DNA from: DATLLN01 sp963809205
GTDB lineage: Bacteria; Actinomycetota; Thermoleophilia; Gaiellales; JAICJC01
Direction: 5' to 3'
Assembly (NCBI GenBank): GCA_963809205.1
Contig: CAWEIS010000010.1
Span: 310,001 to 374,000 of the forward strand
Length of the DNA: 64,000 bases
The notes under the pieces were generated by a model. It was not told the origin of the DNA. It made no database searches and saw only the letters and a list, made by a program, of their open reading frames with translations. Positions 16,887 through 25,423 of the stretch are shown here, piece by piece. Position 1 is the stretch's first letter. Each line of letters begins with the position of its first letter. The position numbers and the translations under genes are program-made.

Positions 16887-17798
16887 ATGTCAGCCGAAGC
16901 CGCCATCGACGAGCTGCTCGACCTCGTCCCTGAGCTGCGCGGAGACCGCACGGTGACCGAGTTGGTCGGCGGTCTGACCAACACCAACTACAAGGTGGTC
17001 ACCGCGGCCGGCGCGTTCGTCGTCCGCGTGTCGTCGAAGGACGCCGGCATGCTCGCCATCGACCGCGAGAACGAGTACCTGAACTCGGTCGCCGCGGCCG
17101 ACGCCGGTGTTGGGGCGCCCGTGATCGGCTATCTGCCGGAGCGCTCGCTGCTGGTGCTCGGGTTCATCGAGGGCGAGACCCAGAGCGCCGATGACCTGCG
17201 CCGGGGCGACAAGCTGGCGATGGCCGCCGACGCCTGCCGCAGGCTGCACGGCGCACGCCGCTTCCGCGACGACTTCAACATGTTCGACATCCAGCGGCGG
17301 TACCTGACGCTCGTCCAGGAGCGCGGCTTCCGTCTGCCCGATCGCTACCTCGAGTTCGAGCCGAAGGTGCGCGAGATGGAGCGGGCGATGGCCGTCCGCG
17401 ACGAGGGCACGGTGCCCTGCAACAACGACCTCCTGGCCGAGAACTTCATCGACACCGGCGGCTCGTTCACGCTGATCGACTACGAGTACTCGGGCAACAA
17501 CGACGCCTGCTTCGAGCTGGGCAACGTGTGGAGCGAGTCGAACCTCTCGCTCGACCAGCTTGATGAGCTGATCGGCCACTACTACGGAGCGCAGCTGCGC
17601 AACAAGGTCGCGCGGGCACGGCTGTGGGGGCTGATGTCGAAGTACGGCTGGACGCTCTGGGCGTCGATTCAGGACGGCGTGTCGGACATCGACTTCGACT
17701 TCTGGGGGTGGGGCCTGGAGAAGTACGACCGGGCCATGCTCGAGTTCGACGGCGCCGACTTCGACCGGCTCCTGGAGGACGTTCAGCGCAGGGACTGA
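16887..17798 (+). CDS. Choline/ethanolamine kinase-like phosphotransferase
   Basis: The 303-residue protein shows VGGLTNTNYKVV, FVVRVSSKDAG (ATP-binding Lys region), the Brenner-like catalytic loop PCNNDLLAENFID and the metal site TLIDYEYSGNNDACFELGN. This combination marks the choline kinase branch of the APH fold. The usual catalytic HxD is replaced by CNND, as in choline/ethanolamine kinases. The start at ATG 16887 has GAGGAGG upstream. Divergent to the GcvT-fused dehydrogenase, it may phosphorylate a small amino-alcohol in the same pathway; that is inference. Confidence 0.85.
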   Translation: MSAEAAIDELLDLVPELRGDRTVTELVGGLTNTNYKVVTAAGAFVVRVSSKDAGMLAIDRENEYLNSVAAADAGVGAPVIGYLPERSLLVLGFIEGETQSADDLRRGDKLAMAADACRRLHGARRFRDDFNMFDIQRRYLTLVQERGFRLPDRYLEFEPKVREMERAMAVRDEGTVPCNNDLLAENFIDTGGSFTLIDYEYSGNNDACFELGNVWSESNLSLDQLDELIGHYYGAQLRNKVARARLWGLMSKYGWTLWASIQDGVSDIDFDFWGWGLEKYDRAMLEFDGADFDRLLEDVQRRD

Positions 17799-17811
17799 GG
17801 GCGAGGGACGA

Positions 17812-17836
17812 CCCCGGGCTGCCTCCCAACCCGGGG
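17812..17836 (+). terminator. Hairpin after the choline-kinase-like gene
   Basis: CCCCGGG (17812-17818) pairs with CCCGGGG (17830-17836) over an 11-nt loop, and a weak T-rich stretch (TCTTTGT) follows. It lies 14 nt after the stop, so it probably ends this transcript before the enolase-superfamily gene. Confidence 0.6.
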
Positions 17837-17935
17837 CCGATCTTTGTGCCCGCCTCGAACCTGCCTTGAGACTACGGCGGCCGGGGAGCGGTCGCACCGG
17901 GAGTTTTCCCAGTCCTCGGTACAGTCCCGGCTGAT

Positions 17936-19048
17936 ATGCCGCCAGACCCGATCCGCACCATCGACGTGTTCGGCCACGAGCTGCACTACGCCCACGGCAC
18001 GTACGTGATGTCCGGCGGCCGGGCCGCCGAGTCGCAGTCGTCCACACTGGTGCGGGTGACCACCGCCGCCGGCGTCGAGGGCTGGGGCGAGTCGTGCCCG
18101 CTGGGAACCACCTACCTGCCGGCGTTCGCCGCGGGCGGCCGGGCTGCGATCCGCGAGATGGCGCCGTCGCTGCTCGGCGTCGACGCCACCAACCTGGCCG
18201 CCGTGGGCGCCGCGATGGATGGCGCGCTGATAGGCCACGCGTACGCCAAGAGCCCGATCGACGTCGCCTGCTGGGACATCCTGGGCAAGATCTCCGGCCA
18301 GCCGGTGTGCAATTTGCTGGGCGGACGCCTGAACGAGTCGTTCCAGCTGTACGAGGCCGTGCCGCTGGCGGCGCCGCAGGAGATGGCCGCCTATGTGACC
18401 GAGCGCAGGGCGGCCGGCATCCACCACTTCCAACTCAAGGTCGGCAACGAGCCGCGCGCCGACGCGGAACGCGTCGAGGCGGTGCTTCGTGTGGCAACGC
18501 ATGATGATTTGCTGGTCGCCGACGCCAACGGCGGCTGGCGCTTCCAGGATGCGGTGGTCGCCGCGCGGCTGTTGGGCGAGCTGGGCGGCGTCTATCTCGA
18601 GCAACCGTGCGTGACGCTGGCCGAGTGCAGGCGGATCCGAGCGCTGACCGATCTGCCGATGGTGCTGGACGAGTGCGTCGCCGACGCGGCGTCGCTGATC
18701 GCGGCGGCCGACGCCGGCGCCGGCGCGGTCAACCTGAAGATCGGCAAGGTCGGCGGCCTGTCACGCGCCCGCGTGATGCGCGACCTGGCCGTGTCGCTGG
18801 GCGTCGCCCTGACCGTCGAGGACACCTGGGGCGGCGACGTGACGACGGCGGCGGTCGCCCACCTGGCAGCGTCGGTGCCGCCGCGCTCGCTGTTCACCGT
18901 GTCGTTCTTCAACGACTGGACGGCCGAGCACGTCGCCGGGTACCTGCCGCGCTCGCGGGGCGGGCAGGGCTCCGCGCCGGACGGCCCCGGGCTGGGGATC
19001 GAGGTCGATGCGTCGATGCTCGGCGAGCCGCTGTTCTCGGTCGCGTAG
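17936..19048 (+). CDS. Enolase-superfamily (mandelate racemase/muconate lactonizing) enzyme
   Basis: The 370-residue protein has the N-terminal capping domain and a TIM barrel with metal ligands D196 (VADANGG), E222 (YLEQPC) and D245 (VLDECV). Catalytic Lys residues are K168 (FQLKVGN) and K268 (VNLKIGKVGG). The first position of the usual KxK motif is Gln here. A Lys pair across the active site is typical of racemases/epimerases and of cis-3-hydroxyproline dehydratases. The context (amine oxidases, ornithine cyclodeaminase homologue) makes a proline-betaine or hydroxyproline-type substrate plausible. ATG start; TACAGT (17920-17925) is 10 nt upstream. Confidence 0.85.
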   Translation: MPPDPIRTIDVFGHELHYAHGTYVMSGGRAAESQSSTLVRVTTAAGVEGWGESCPLGTTYLPAFAAGGRAAIREMAPSLLGVDATNLAAVGAAMDGALIGHAYAKSPIDVACWDILGKISGQPVCNLLGGRLNESFQLYEAVPLAAPQEMAAYVTERRAAGIHHFQLKVGNEPRADAERVEAVLRVATHDDLLVADANGGWRFQDAVVAARLLGELGGVYLEQPCVTLAECRRIRALTDLPMVLDECVADAASLIAAADAGAGAVNLKIGKVGGLSRARVMRDLAVSLGVALTVEDTWGGDVTTAAVAHLAASVPPRSLFTVSFFNDWTAEHVAGYLPRSRGGQGSAPDGPGLGIEVDASMLGEPLFSVA

Positions 19049-19067
19049 CGATGCGATCATGCGCGGC

Positions 19068-19901
19068 ATGGACGAGTACGCCAAGGTCAACCGCGAGTTC
19101 TGGGACGAGCGCGTCCCGGCTCACGCCGCCTCACCCGACTACGGCGTCGCGCGCTTCGCCCAGGATCCGGCGTTCCTGAGCGAGGTCGTGCGGTTCGACC
19201 GGCCGCGGCTGGGCGACCTGACGGGACTCGAGGGCGTCCACCTCCAGTGCCACATCGGCACCGACACGGTCTCGCTCACCCGGCTGGGCGCGCGGATGAC
19301 GGGCCTGGACATCTCGCCACCGGCACTCGCCGAAGCTCGCGAGCTGGCCCAGGCCGCGGGAGCCGACGCGACCTTCGTCGAGTCCGAGGTCTACTCCGCC
19401 GTCGACACGCTGGGCGCCGGTCGGTTCGACCTCGTCTACACCGGCGTCGGTGCGCTCTGCTGGCTGCCCGACATCCGGCGCTGGGCGGCGGTCGTCGCCG
19501 ATCTGCTGCGGCCGGGCGGCCGGCTGCACATCCGCGACGGCCACCCGATGCTGTGGGCGCTGGCCGACGCCCGCGAGGATGGACTGCTCGTGGTGGAGCA
19601 TGCGTACTTCGAGACGGCCGAGGCGACCGTCTGGGATGAGGGCGACCAGGGGACGACCTACGTCGAGACGGACGTGGTCTTCTCGAAGAACGTGACCCAC
19701 GAGTGGAACCACGGCCTCGCCCAGATCATCACGGCGCTGATGGGCGCGGACATGGAGCTGACGCTGTTCGAGGAGCACGACACCGTCCCCTGGGACGCGC
19801 TGCCGGGGCAGATGGTCGACACCGGCGGCGGGGAGCTGCGGCTCGCCGACCGGCCCGAGCGGCTGCCGTGCACGTACACCATCCAGGCGCGCAGGCGCTA
19901 A
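19068..19901 (+). CDS. SAM-dependent class I methyltransferase
   Basis: The 277-residue protein begins MDEYAKVNREFWDERVPAHA. It contains the SAM-binding region GVHLQCHIGTDTVSLTRLGA (motif I variant with HIG), LDISPPALAEAR and FDLVYTGVGALCWLPDI. It also has the LLRPGGRLHIRDGHP post motif. Such proteins methylate small molecules; the target is unknown. ATG 19068 is preferred because similar proteins begin this way, although ATG 19059 is possible. It follows the enolase-superfamily gene by 19 nt, and its stop overlaps the convergent oxidase gene by 4 nt (CTAA). Confidence 0.83.
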   Translation: MDEYAKVNREFWDERVPAHAASPDYGVARFAQDPAFLSEVVRFDRPRLGDLTGLEGVHLQCHIGTDTVSLTRLGARMTGLDISPPALAEARELAQAAGADATFVESEVYSAVDTLGAGRFDLVYTGVGALCWLPDIRRWAAVVADLLRPGGRLHIRDGHPMLWALADAREDGLLVVEHAYFETAEATVWDEGDQGTTYVETDVVFSKNVTHEWNHGLAQIITALMGADMELTLFEEHDTVPWDALPGQMVDTGGGELRLADRPERLPCTYTIQARRR

Positions 19902-21046
19902 ACGATCGCCCGCTCGCGCCGCGTCTCGGCGCGGCGGAACCGCGAGGCGGAGAGCGGCGCCACGTCGACGAACGGTGCGCGGCCCAGCACGAGGTCGCGC
20001 AGGATCTCGCCGACCGCCGGGCTCTGCAGGAAGCCGTGGCCCGAGAAGCCGGTGCCGTAGACGAACCCCTCGACCTCCTCGGCGCGGCCGATCAGCGCGT
20101 TGTGGTCGGGAGTGACCTCGTAGAAGCCGGTCCAGCCGCCGGCGACGCCCATCTCCAGCATGGCCGGAGCGCGTCGCTCCATCACCTCGCCCACACGCTC
20201 CAGCCAGTCGTCGCGCATCCGCTGGTCGAACCCCGGCGGCTGGTCGGGGTCGGCCATGCCAAATAGCAGGCCGGGCCCCTCCGGGTGGAAGTAGAAGCCG
20301 GTCGAGAAGTCCACTGTCATCGGCAGCTCCGGGGGCAGGTCGGGTACCGGCTCCGTGTACCAGACGGGCCGCAGCACGGGGGTGACGGGCAGCTCGACGC
20401 CGGCCATCGCGGCGACCTCACGCGACCAAGCGCCGGCCGTGCAGACCACGGTGTCGGTCTTGACAACACCGTCGTCGGTAACCACCCCGGTGACCCGGCC
20501 GGCGGCGGTGCGGATCCCGGTCACCCCGGCGCCGGTGCGGATGACGGCGCCGTGCGCCCGCGCGCCGGATGCATAGCCCTGGACGACCGACTCCGGGCTG
20601 GCGTGCCCGTCCAGGGCGCAGTAGGTCGCGCCGAGCACGTCGTCCACCGAGACGATCGGCGAGCGCTCCCGTGCCTGCTCGGGCGACAGCCACTCGGTCG
20701 GGACGCCGTTTCGGCGCTGCAGCTCGGCGTTGCGTTGAAAAAGCTCGACGTCGTCCTCATCAGTGAGCAGGAACAGGTAGCCGTCCTGATGCAGGTTGAT
20801 GTCCCAGCCCGGCCGCTCGGCGAACGCCTCGAACGCGGCGATCGAGCGGAGCGCGATGGCGATGTTCAGCTCGTCGGAGAACTGGGCCCGGAAGCCGCCG
20901 GCGGCCCGCACCGTGGAGCCGCTGCCCAGCTCGGCGTGCTCGAGCAGGAGCACGTCGCCGGCGCCGGCCTCGGCCAGATGGAACGCGGCGCTGGTACCGA
21001 CGACGCCGCCGCCGATGATCACCACCGATGCGCGGTCGTCCCCCAT
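19898..21046 (-). CDS. DAO-family FAD amine oxidase/dehydrogenase (sarcosine oxidase beta-like)
   Basis: The 382-residue flavoprotein begins with VVIIGGGVVGTSAAFHLAEAG, then GSGSTVRAAGGFRAQFSDELN. Near the C-terminus it has TPDHNALIGRAEEVEGFVYGTGFSGHGFLQSPAVG, the pattern of sarcosine oxidase beta/proline dehydrogenase-like DAO enzymes. It likely oxidises an N-methyl or secondary amino acid. It lies 12 nt after the ornithine-cyclodeaminase-like gene in the same direction, so they form an operon. The ATG start is supported by alignment with the glycine-rich FAD motif. Confidence 0.87.
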   Translation of the reverse strand: MGDDRASVVIIGGGVVGTSAAFHLAEAGAGDVLLLEHAELGSGSTVRAAGGFRAQFSDELNIAIALRSIAAFEAFAERPGWDINLHQDGYLFLLTDEDDVELFQRNAELQRRNGVPTEWLSPEQARERSPIVSVDDVLGATYCALDGHASPESVVQGYASGARAHGAVIRTGAGVTGIRTAAGRVTGVVTDDGVVKTDTVVCTAGAWSREVAAMAGVELPVTPVLRPVWYTEPVPDLPPELPMTVDFSTGFYFHPEGPGLLFGMADPDQPPGFDQRMRDDWLERVGEVMERRAPAMLEMGVAGGWTGFYEVTPDHNALIGRAEEVEGFVYGTGFSGHGFLQSPAVGEILRDLVLGRAPFVDVAPLSASRFRRAETRRERAIV

Positions 21047-21058
21047 GCGCGAGAAATG

Positions 21059-21982
21059 CTAGACCGACAGCCGGGCGCCCGCCCCGGCTGCCTGAGCGGC
21101 GCGGTACACCGCATCGGCAAATGCCGCATCCAGCGAGCCGACGCCCAGGTTGCAGCAGACGACGAGGTCGCCCTCCAGCCGGTCGCGAGCGGCCTCGCCG
21201 ACGGAGCCGTGTGGCTCCGCCCAGCCGGTGAAGTGCCCCTGCTCCTGGTATGAGCGGTACTGCGGCACGTCGTCCACCGCGAACAGCCCCGCGGCCGCGA
21301 TCACATCGCGGCGCACCAGGGCGTCGAAGTCGATCGGCAGCATGAGCACCCGCTCGCCCAGCCATCCGCGGCTGACCACCGGACGGGGATCGTCGACGAT
21401 CGGGCCGGCGGTGATCACCACACCGGCGCCCTCGACCGCCTCGCGCGGTGTGGCGCACGCGGTGACGGCGGCGCCGGCAAGCCGTGCCGGGTCGACGTCG
21501 TAGGCCGCCACCTCCGCGTCCGGGTTCAACGCCAGCAGCACCTCCAGGTGGAACCGGCCCTGCTCGCCGAAGCCGAGGATCGCGGCGCGCGACCAGCCGG
21601 CCGGCGCCCAGCGCCGCACGCAGGCCCCGCTCGCCGCCGCCGTGCGCACCGCGGTGATCTCCGCAGCGTCCATCACGCAGAGCGGCAGGCCGGTCGCCGC
21701 GTCGTTCAGCACCAGCAGCCCGGTGATGTACGGCAGGCCGAGCGCCCTGTTGGCGGGGTAGCCGGAGACCCACTTGACGGCGGCCACGTCGCGGTCGCGC
21801 AGGTAGGCCGGCATCGCGTGGATGAACGAGTCAGGGCGCGGGTGCACGCCCGGCTTGGGTGGCAGCTCGACGCGGCCGTCGGCCATCGCGGCGTAGGTCT
21901 CGTCGACCAGGTCGACCATCTCCGTCCAGCCCGGCAGGAGGCCGCGCACCTCGGCGCGCGTCAGGTAGGTGAGATCACCCAT
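21059..21982 (-). CDS. Ornithine cyclodeaminase/mu-crystallin family enzyme
   Basis: The 307-residue protein has KWVSGYPANRALGLPYITGLLVLND and TAVRTAAASG. The Rossmann motif is AILGFGEQGRFHLEVL. The late segment GSLDAAFADAVYRAAQ is also typical. Family members include ornithine cyclodeaminase and delta-1-pyrroline-2-carboxylate or imine reductases. Beside an enolase-superfamily enzyme and a DAO oxidase, a reductase acting on a cyclic imino acid is the more attractive guess. First gene of a two-gene operon, divergent from the AraC regulator. Confidence 0.85.
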   Translation of the reverse strand: MGDLTYLTRAEVRGLLPGWTEMVDLVDETYAAMADGRVELPPKPGVHPRPDSFIHAMPAYLRDRDVAAVKWVSGYPANRALGLPYITGLLVLNDAATGLPLCVMDAAEITAVRTAAASGACVRRWAPAGWSRAAILGFGEQGRFHLEVLLALNPDAEVAAYDVDPARLAGAAVTACATPREAVEGAGVVITAGPIVDDPRPVVSRGWLGERVLMLPIDFDALVRRDVIAAAGLFAVDDVPQYRSYQEQGHFTGWAEPHGSVGEAARDRLEGDLVVCCNLGVGSLDAAFADAVYRAAQAAGAGARLSV

Positions 21983-22128
21983 CGCGGGTCACCCTACCGG
22001 CCACCGCCGGGGCGGAGCGGTAGGCTCTCGCCACGTCGCCGACGGATCGCACGGTCACCCCGCGAACATGGTGCGACCTGCTCGACGGGCGCGACCTGGC
22101 GCCGCTGGCCGCCGCCGATCCGTGCCCG

Positions 22129-22923
22129 GTGGACGTCGCCATGTTCCGCTTCCCCGGGCTGCCCGAGCGGCTGGCGCTGCCACCGCTGGATGCGCACTAC
22201 ATCTCGTTCACGCTGGCCGGCGCCCTGGACATCGAGCGCGACCTCGGGCGGGACGTCGAGCGCGCCCGCTTCCGGCCCGGGATGTCGCTGATCCTGCCCG
22301 CCGGCCGGGAGAACGCATGGCGCTGGAACGGGGCGACCGACGAGCTGCACCTGTACGTGTCGCCGTCCTGGCTGGGCGAGGTCGGCGCCACGATCGGCGT
22401 CGCCGCACCGGCGCCCGTCGAGCGGTTCGCGTTCGAGGATCCGCTGCTTCGCTCGCTCGCGCATGCGCTGCTCGACGAGCGACGGGCGGGCGGCGTCGGC
22501 GGCCGCCTGTTCCGGCAGGCGCTTGCCGAGACGGTCGCGCTGCGGCTGCTGCGCGAGCACTGCACCGTGCTGGCCGCGCCCCCGGTGCGCGCCGGCCTGG
22601 CGCCGTCGCAGCTGCGACGGGTGCGCGACGTGGTTGAGGAACGGCTCGATCGTGACCTGTCGCTGGAGGACCTGGCCGCGGCGGCCGGGCTCTCCCGCGC
22701 CCACTTCGCCCGCTCGTTCCGCGTCGCCACCGGCCAGACGCCGTACGCGTATCTGCGCGAGCGGCGCGTCGCCCGGGCGCGCGACCTGCTGGCCGGGTCG
22801 GCCCGGCCGGTGGTCGAGATCGCCGGGCTGACCGGGTTCCGGTCGCAGAGCCACCTCGGCCGGGTGTTCAAGAACGCCACCGGACGGACGCCGGCGGAGT
22901 ACCGCCGCCACGTGCGCGGCTGA
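22129..22923 (+). CDS. AraC-family transcriptional regulator
   Basis: The C-terminal AraC DNA-binding region is clear: LSLEDLAAAAGLSRAHFARSFRVATGQTPYAYL (first HTH) and RPVVEIAGLTGFRSQSHLGRVFKNATGRTPAEYR (second HTH). The N-terminal half has a cupin-like sensor region (FRPGMSLILPAGRENAWRW). The GTG at 22129 is the first usable start, but the frame stays open back to 22024 and TAGGCT lies at 22021-22026. The true start could therefore be an unusual codon further upstream. It is divergent from the ornithine-cyclodeaminase operon, which it probably regulates. Confidence 0.85.
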   Translation: MDVAMFRFPGLPERLALPPLDAHYISFTLAGALDIERDLGRDVERARFRPGMSLILPAGRENAWRWNGATDELHLYVSPSWLGEVGATIGVAAPAPVERFAFEDPLLRSLAHALLDERRAGGVGGRLFRQALAETVALRLLREHCTVLAAPPVRAGLAPSQLRRVRDVVEERLDRDLSLEDLAAAAGLSRAHFARSFRVATGQTPYAYLRERRVARARDLLAGSARPVVEIAGLTGFRSQSHLGRVFKNATGRTPAEYRRHVRG

Positions 22924-22996
22924 GTCGCAGCAAGCAGGTGTCAGGCGCGGCACCGGCATGCCAGCGCCGGCCGCGCGGGCGCGCGAGCATCCGGAC

Positions 22997-24400
22997 ATGG
23001 ACTTCGAGCCGAAGATGTGGGGCGACGCCGAGTTCGACGGACTGGGGTACGAGTTCGACCCGGTCTGGTTCCTGACCGACGAGGACCGGGCGCTGGAGAA
23101 GGAGATCATCGACGCCTGCCAGCGGGTGATCCGGCCGCTGGCGATCGAGGCCGACCGGACGGGCGAGTACCCGCGGGTCAGCGTTGACGAGCTCGGCCGG
23201 CTGCGGCTGCTGGCGATGATCGCGCCCGGGGACTACGGATGCCGGGCTTCCAGCCACACCCAGGTGCTGATGGCGACCGAGGCGATCGCCCGCTACGGCT
23301 GCCCGTCGACGGCGATCATCTTCATGATGCACCTGGTCGCGGTGGCCGGCCTTGTGTTTCGCGCGCACGGTAACCCGGAGATCGAGTCGCTGCTGCGGCG
23401 GATGGACCCGGAGGCGCTGATCGGCACGGCGTCGTACACCGATCCCGAGACCGGCGGCCACTTCTGGTATCCCAAGACGTCGGGCGCCGAGCGCGTCGCC
23501 GACGGCTGGCACGTGCGCAAGACGGCGGCGTTCACCACGTCCAGCGGCTTCGCCGACTGGTACCTGACCCAGACCACCAGCCCCGACTTCGCCGGTGACT
23601 ACGCCGACCTCAGCGTGTTCCTGCTGTATCCCGACGAGGTGCAGGGCAACCCCGGCACCTGGGATGCGATGGGGATGCACGCCAACCAGTCGGCGCCGGT
23701 CGAGATCGACGCCGTGATCCCCGAGAACCGCATCGTCGGCTGGCCGGGCGACGGCGCCGGTCGAACGACGAGGCGATCGACCCGCTGGCGTTCCTCCAGT
23801 ACGCCGGCGCCTACAACGGCGCTGGCGATGGCCTGCCTGGACGTCGCCCGCCGCCACGCGCTGCGCCGCGCGCACGCCCAGTACGGCCGCCGGATCGCCG
23901 ACTATGCGACGTCGCAGGACGCCTACGGACGGGCGCTGTGCGAGGCCCAGGCGTCGCGGCTGTTCGCCTACGGGCTGGCCAAGGCGCTGGACGACGCCAC
24001 GGACGGCGGCGACTGGACGATGTACCGGGACAACCCCGACGCGGCGCCGCGGGCGGCGTTCACGTCCTGGGGTCTGGAGGCCAAGGTGCTGGCGGCCGGC
24101 CTCGCCAGCCGGGTGTCCGACGCGATGCTGCAGCTGTGCGGCGGCCGCGGGTACACGCGGGCGGCCGAGATCGAGCGGCTGGTGCGCGACTCCAAGGCCG
24201 GGTGGTTGATGGCGCCGTCCAACGAGGTGTCGCAGCAGATCGTCGGCCGCTGGGCGCTGCTGGGCGCGGACGCCGTCGACTGGTGGAACCAGAAGGTCGA
24301 CGAGCGGGCGCTGCGCAACGAGCTCGGCAAGCTGAACGACGAGGAGAAGCGGCGGTTGGTGGACGAGCTCTCGGGCGAGCTCGCCGAGGCCGGCGCCTGA
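22997..24400 (+). CDS. Acyl-CoA dehydrogenase (with two compensating frameshifts)
   Basis: The protein carries the acyl-CoA dehydrogenase pattern: ATEAIARYGCPSTAIIF, YTDPETGGHFWYPKTSGAERV, and later LQLCGGRGYTRAAEIERLVRDSKAGWL with NEVSQQIVGRWALLG. Between about 23757 and 23825 the frame reads an unlikely Arg/Ser-rich segment. The +1 frame there gives SNDEAIDPLAFLQYAGAYNG, which is the expected sequence. One missing base near 23760 and two missing near 23822 would explain this. The ATG at 22997 is used; ATG 22958 is possible. It precedes the cupin gene by 14 nt, in an operon. Confidence 0.82.
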   Translation: MDFEPKMWGDAEFDGLGYEFDPVWFLTDEDRALEKEIIDACQRVIRPLAIEADRTGEYPRVSVDELGRLRLLAMIAPGDYGCRASSHTQVLMATEAIARYGCPSTAIIFMMHLVAVAGLVFRAHGNPEIESLLRRMDPEALIGTASYTDPETGGHFWYPKTSGAERVADGWHVRKTAAFTTSSGFADWYLTQTTSPDFAGDYADLSVFLLYPDEVQGNPGTWDAMGMHANQSAPVEIDAVIPENRIVGWPGDGAGRTTRRSTRWRSSSTPAPTTALAMACLDVARRHALRRAHAQYGRRIADYATSQDAYGRALCEAQASRLFAYGLAKALDDATDGGDWTMYRDNPDAAPRAAFTSWGLEAKVLAAGLASRVSDAMLQLCGGRGYTRAAEIERLVRDSKAGWLMAPSNEVSQQIVGRWALLGADAVDWWNQKVDERALRNELGKLNDEEKRRLVDELSGELAEAGA

Positions 24401-24414
24401 CCCCAGGAGGATCG

Positions 24415-24942
24415 ATGGAGACGAGCCTGCCACCGAAATCGGACGACGTCACCTACGACCCGCCGGTGCTCGGCCACCTGGGCATGAAGCCGGAGCTAGT
24501 CGTCCGCGAGCCGACGGACGAGCGCGTCTGGATCGAGATCGAGCCCAACGTCTGGTTCCGTCCGCTGTTCTTCGACATGAACAACGGATCGCACGGCGAG
24601 GTGCTGCGCGTCCGCCGCGGCGGCGTGCTCTCCCGGCACCGCCACCCGTCCCCTGTCCACGGCTTCGTGATCAAGGGCAGCTGGCACTACCGCGAGCACT
24701 CGTGGACGGCCGCCGAGGGCTCCTACGTGTTCGAGCCGCCCGGCGAGATCCACACGCTGACGGTCGACGACGACTGCCCCGAGATGCAGACCGTGTTCGT
24801 GATCTGCGGCCCGGTGCTGTATATCGACGACGAGGACAAGGTCGTCCACGTCGAGGACAACGTCGGCCTGATCGAGCTGTGCCGCGAGACGTACGAGGCG
24901 TGCGGCCTGGGCGCCGACTACGTCGACCAGTTCATCCGCTGA
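24415..24942 (+). CDS. Cupin resembling 2,4'-dihydroxyacetophenone dioxygenase
   Basis: The 175-residue protein has a cupin core with VLSRHRHPSPVHGFVIKGSW (His ligands), AAEGSYVFEPPGEIHTL and a final HVEDNVGLIELC. The first cupin motif and the SPVHG spacing match the 2,4'-dihydroxyacetophenone dioxygenase/acetylacetone-cleaving group, which uses iron to cut C-C bonds. The ATG has AGGAGG 5 nt upstream. Located directly after an acyl-CoA dehydrogenase, it is probably part of a catabolic pathway, though the substrate is uncertain. Confidence 0.82.
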   Translation: METSLPPKSDDVTYDPPVLGHLGMKPELVVREPTDERVWIEIEPNVWFRPLFFDMNNGSHGEVLRVRRGGVLSRHRHPSPVHGFVIKGSWHYREHSWTAAEGSYVFEPPGEIHTLTVDDDCPEMQTVFVICGPVLYIDDEDKVVHVEDNVGLIELCRETYEACGLGADYVDQFIR

Positions 24943-24948
24943 GCACTC

Positions 24949-25281
24949 CTACTTCTTGGCGTCGACCGCACTGCGCAGCTGATCCTTGGTCATCGTCGAG
25001 CGGCCCTTGATACCGTGCTGCTTCGCCTCGTTGTAGAGCTGGTCGCGGGTGCGACCCTTCTCGCGATTCGTCCCCGACCTCAGGCCGCCGCGACGTGACG
25101 ACGACATGTCGCTGGTCGAGCTGCGTGAGGCCGTCTTCGTCTGGCCCTTCTGGGCGCGTTCCTTGTTGACCGTCCGGGCGGCGATCTCCTTGGCCCGCTT
25201 GGCCGGCTCGCCCTGGTCCTTCTCGGATTCGACGATGTGCTCGTACTTGCGCTCCTGCTTGTCCGTCCACTCGCGGGGCAC
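24949..25281 (-). CDS. DUF7218/Rho-N-like stress protein
   Basis: The 110-residue protein begins with PREWTDKQERKYEHIVESEK (a helical region often labelled 'plasmid stabilisation'). After a Ser/Arg-rich linker it ends TRDQLYNEAKQHGIKGRSTM, a Rho N-terminal/SAP-like fold. A GTG start is chosen because GAGGAGG lies about 6 nt upstream. A SigB-like promoter (25319-25344) drives it. Such proteins are often induced in general stress; the molecular role is unknown. Confidence 0.75.
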   Translation of the reverse strand: MPREWTDKQERKYEHIVESEKDQGEPAKRAKEIAARTVNKERAQKGQTKTASRSSTSDMSSSRRGGLRSGTNREKGRTRDQLYNEAKQHGIKGRSTMTKDQLRSAVDAKK

Positions 25282-25318
25282 CGAGGTCCTCCTCTCGATC
25301 GGCTGCTGTTCCGCCCAT

Positions 25319-25344
25319 GTACCCGCGCGCGAGAAATGTTGAAC
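25319..25344 (-). promoter_or_regulatory. SigB/SigF-type promoter for the 24949-25281 gene
   Basis: On the minus strand, GTTC (25344-25341) and GGGTAC (25324-25319) are separated by 16 nt. This matches the GTTT-N15-17-GGGTAT pattern of SigB/SigF-family promoters. It lies about 38 nt ahead of the GTG start. Confidence 0.6.
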
Positions 25345-25423
25345 CGCCATGTCGATCCCCGAAGCGCTCGTTCGACGTGGTAGAAGAACCCAGGGGCGAA
25401 GGCCCCCCGACGAAGGAGTCGAG

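Noticed and set aside
14850..17798. 982-residue plus-strand open frame
   Set aside because: Only its last 303 residues are the kinase-like gene; the rest is antisense to the flavin dehydrogenase and has the Arg/His/Gly bias of a GC-rich shadow frame.
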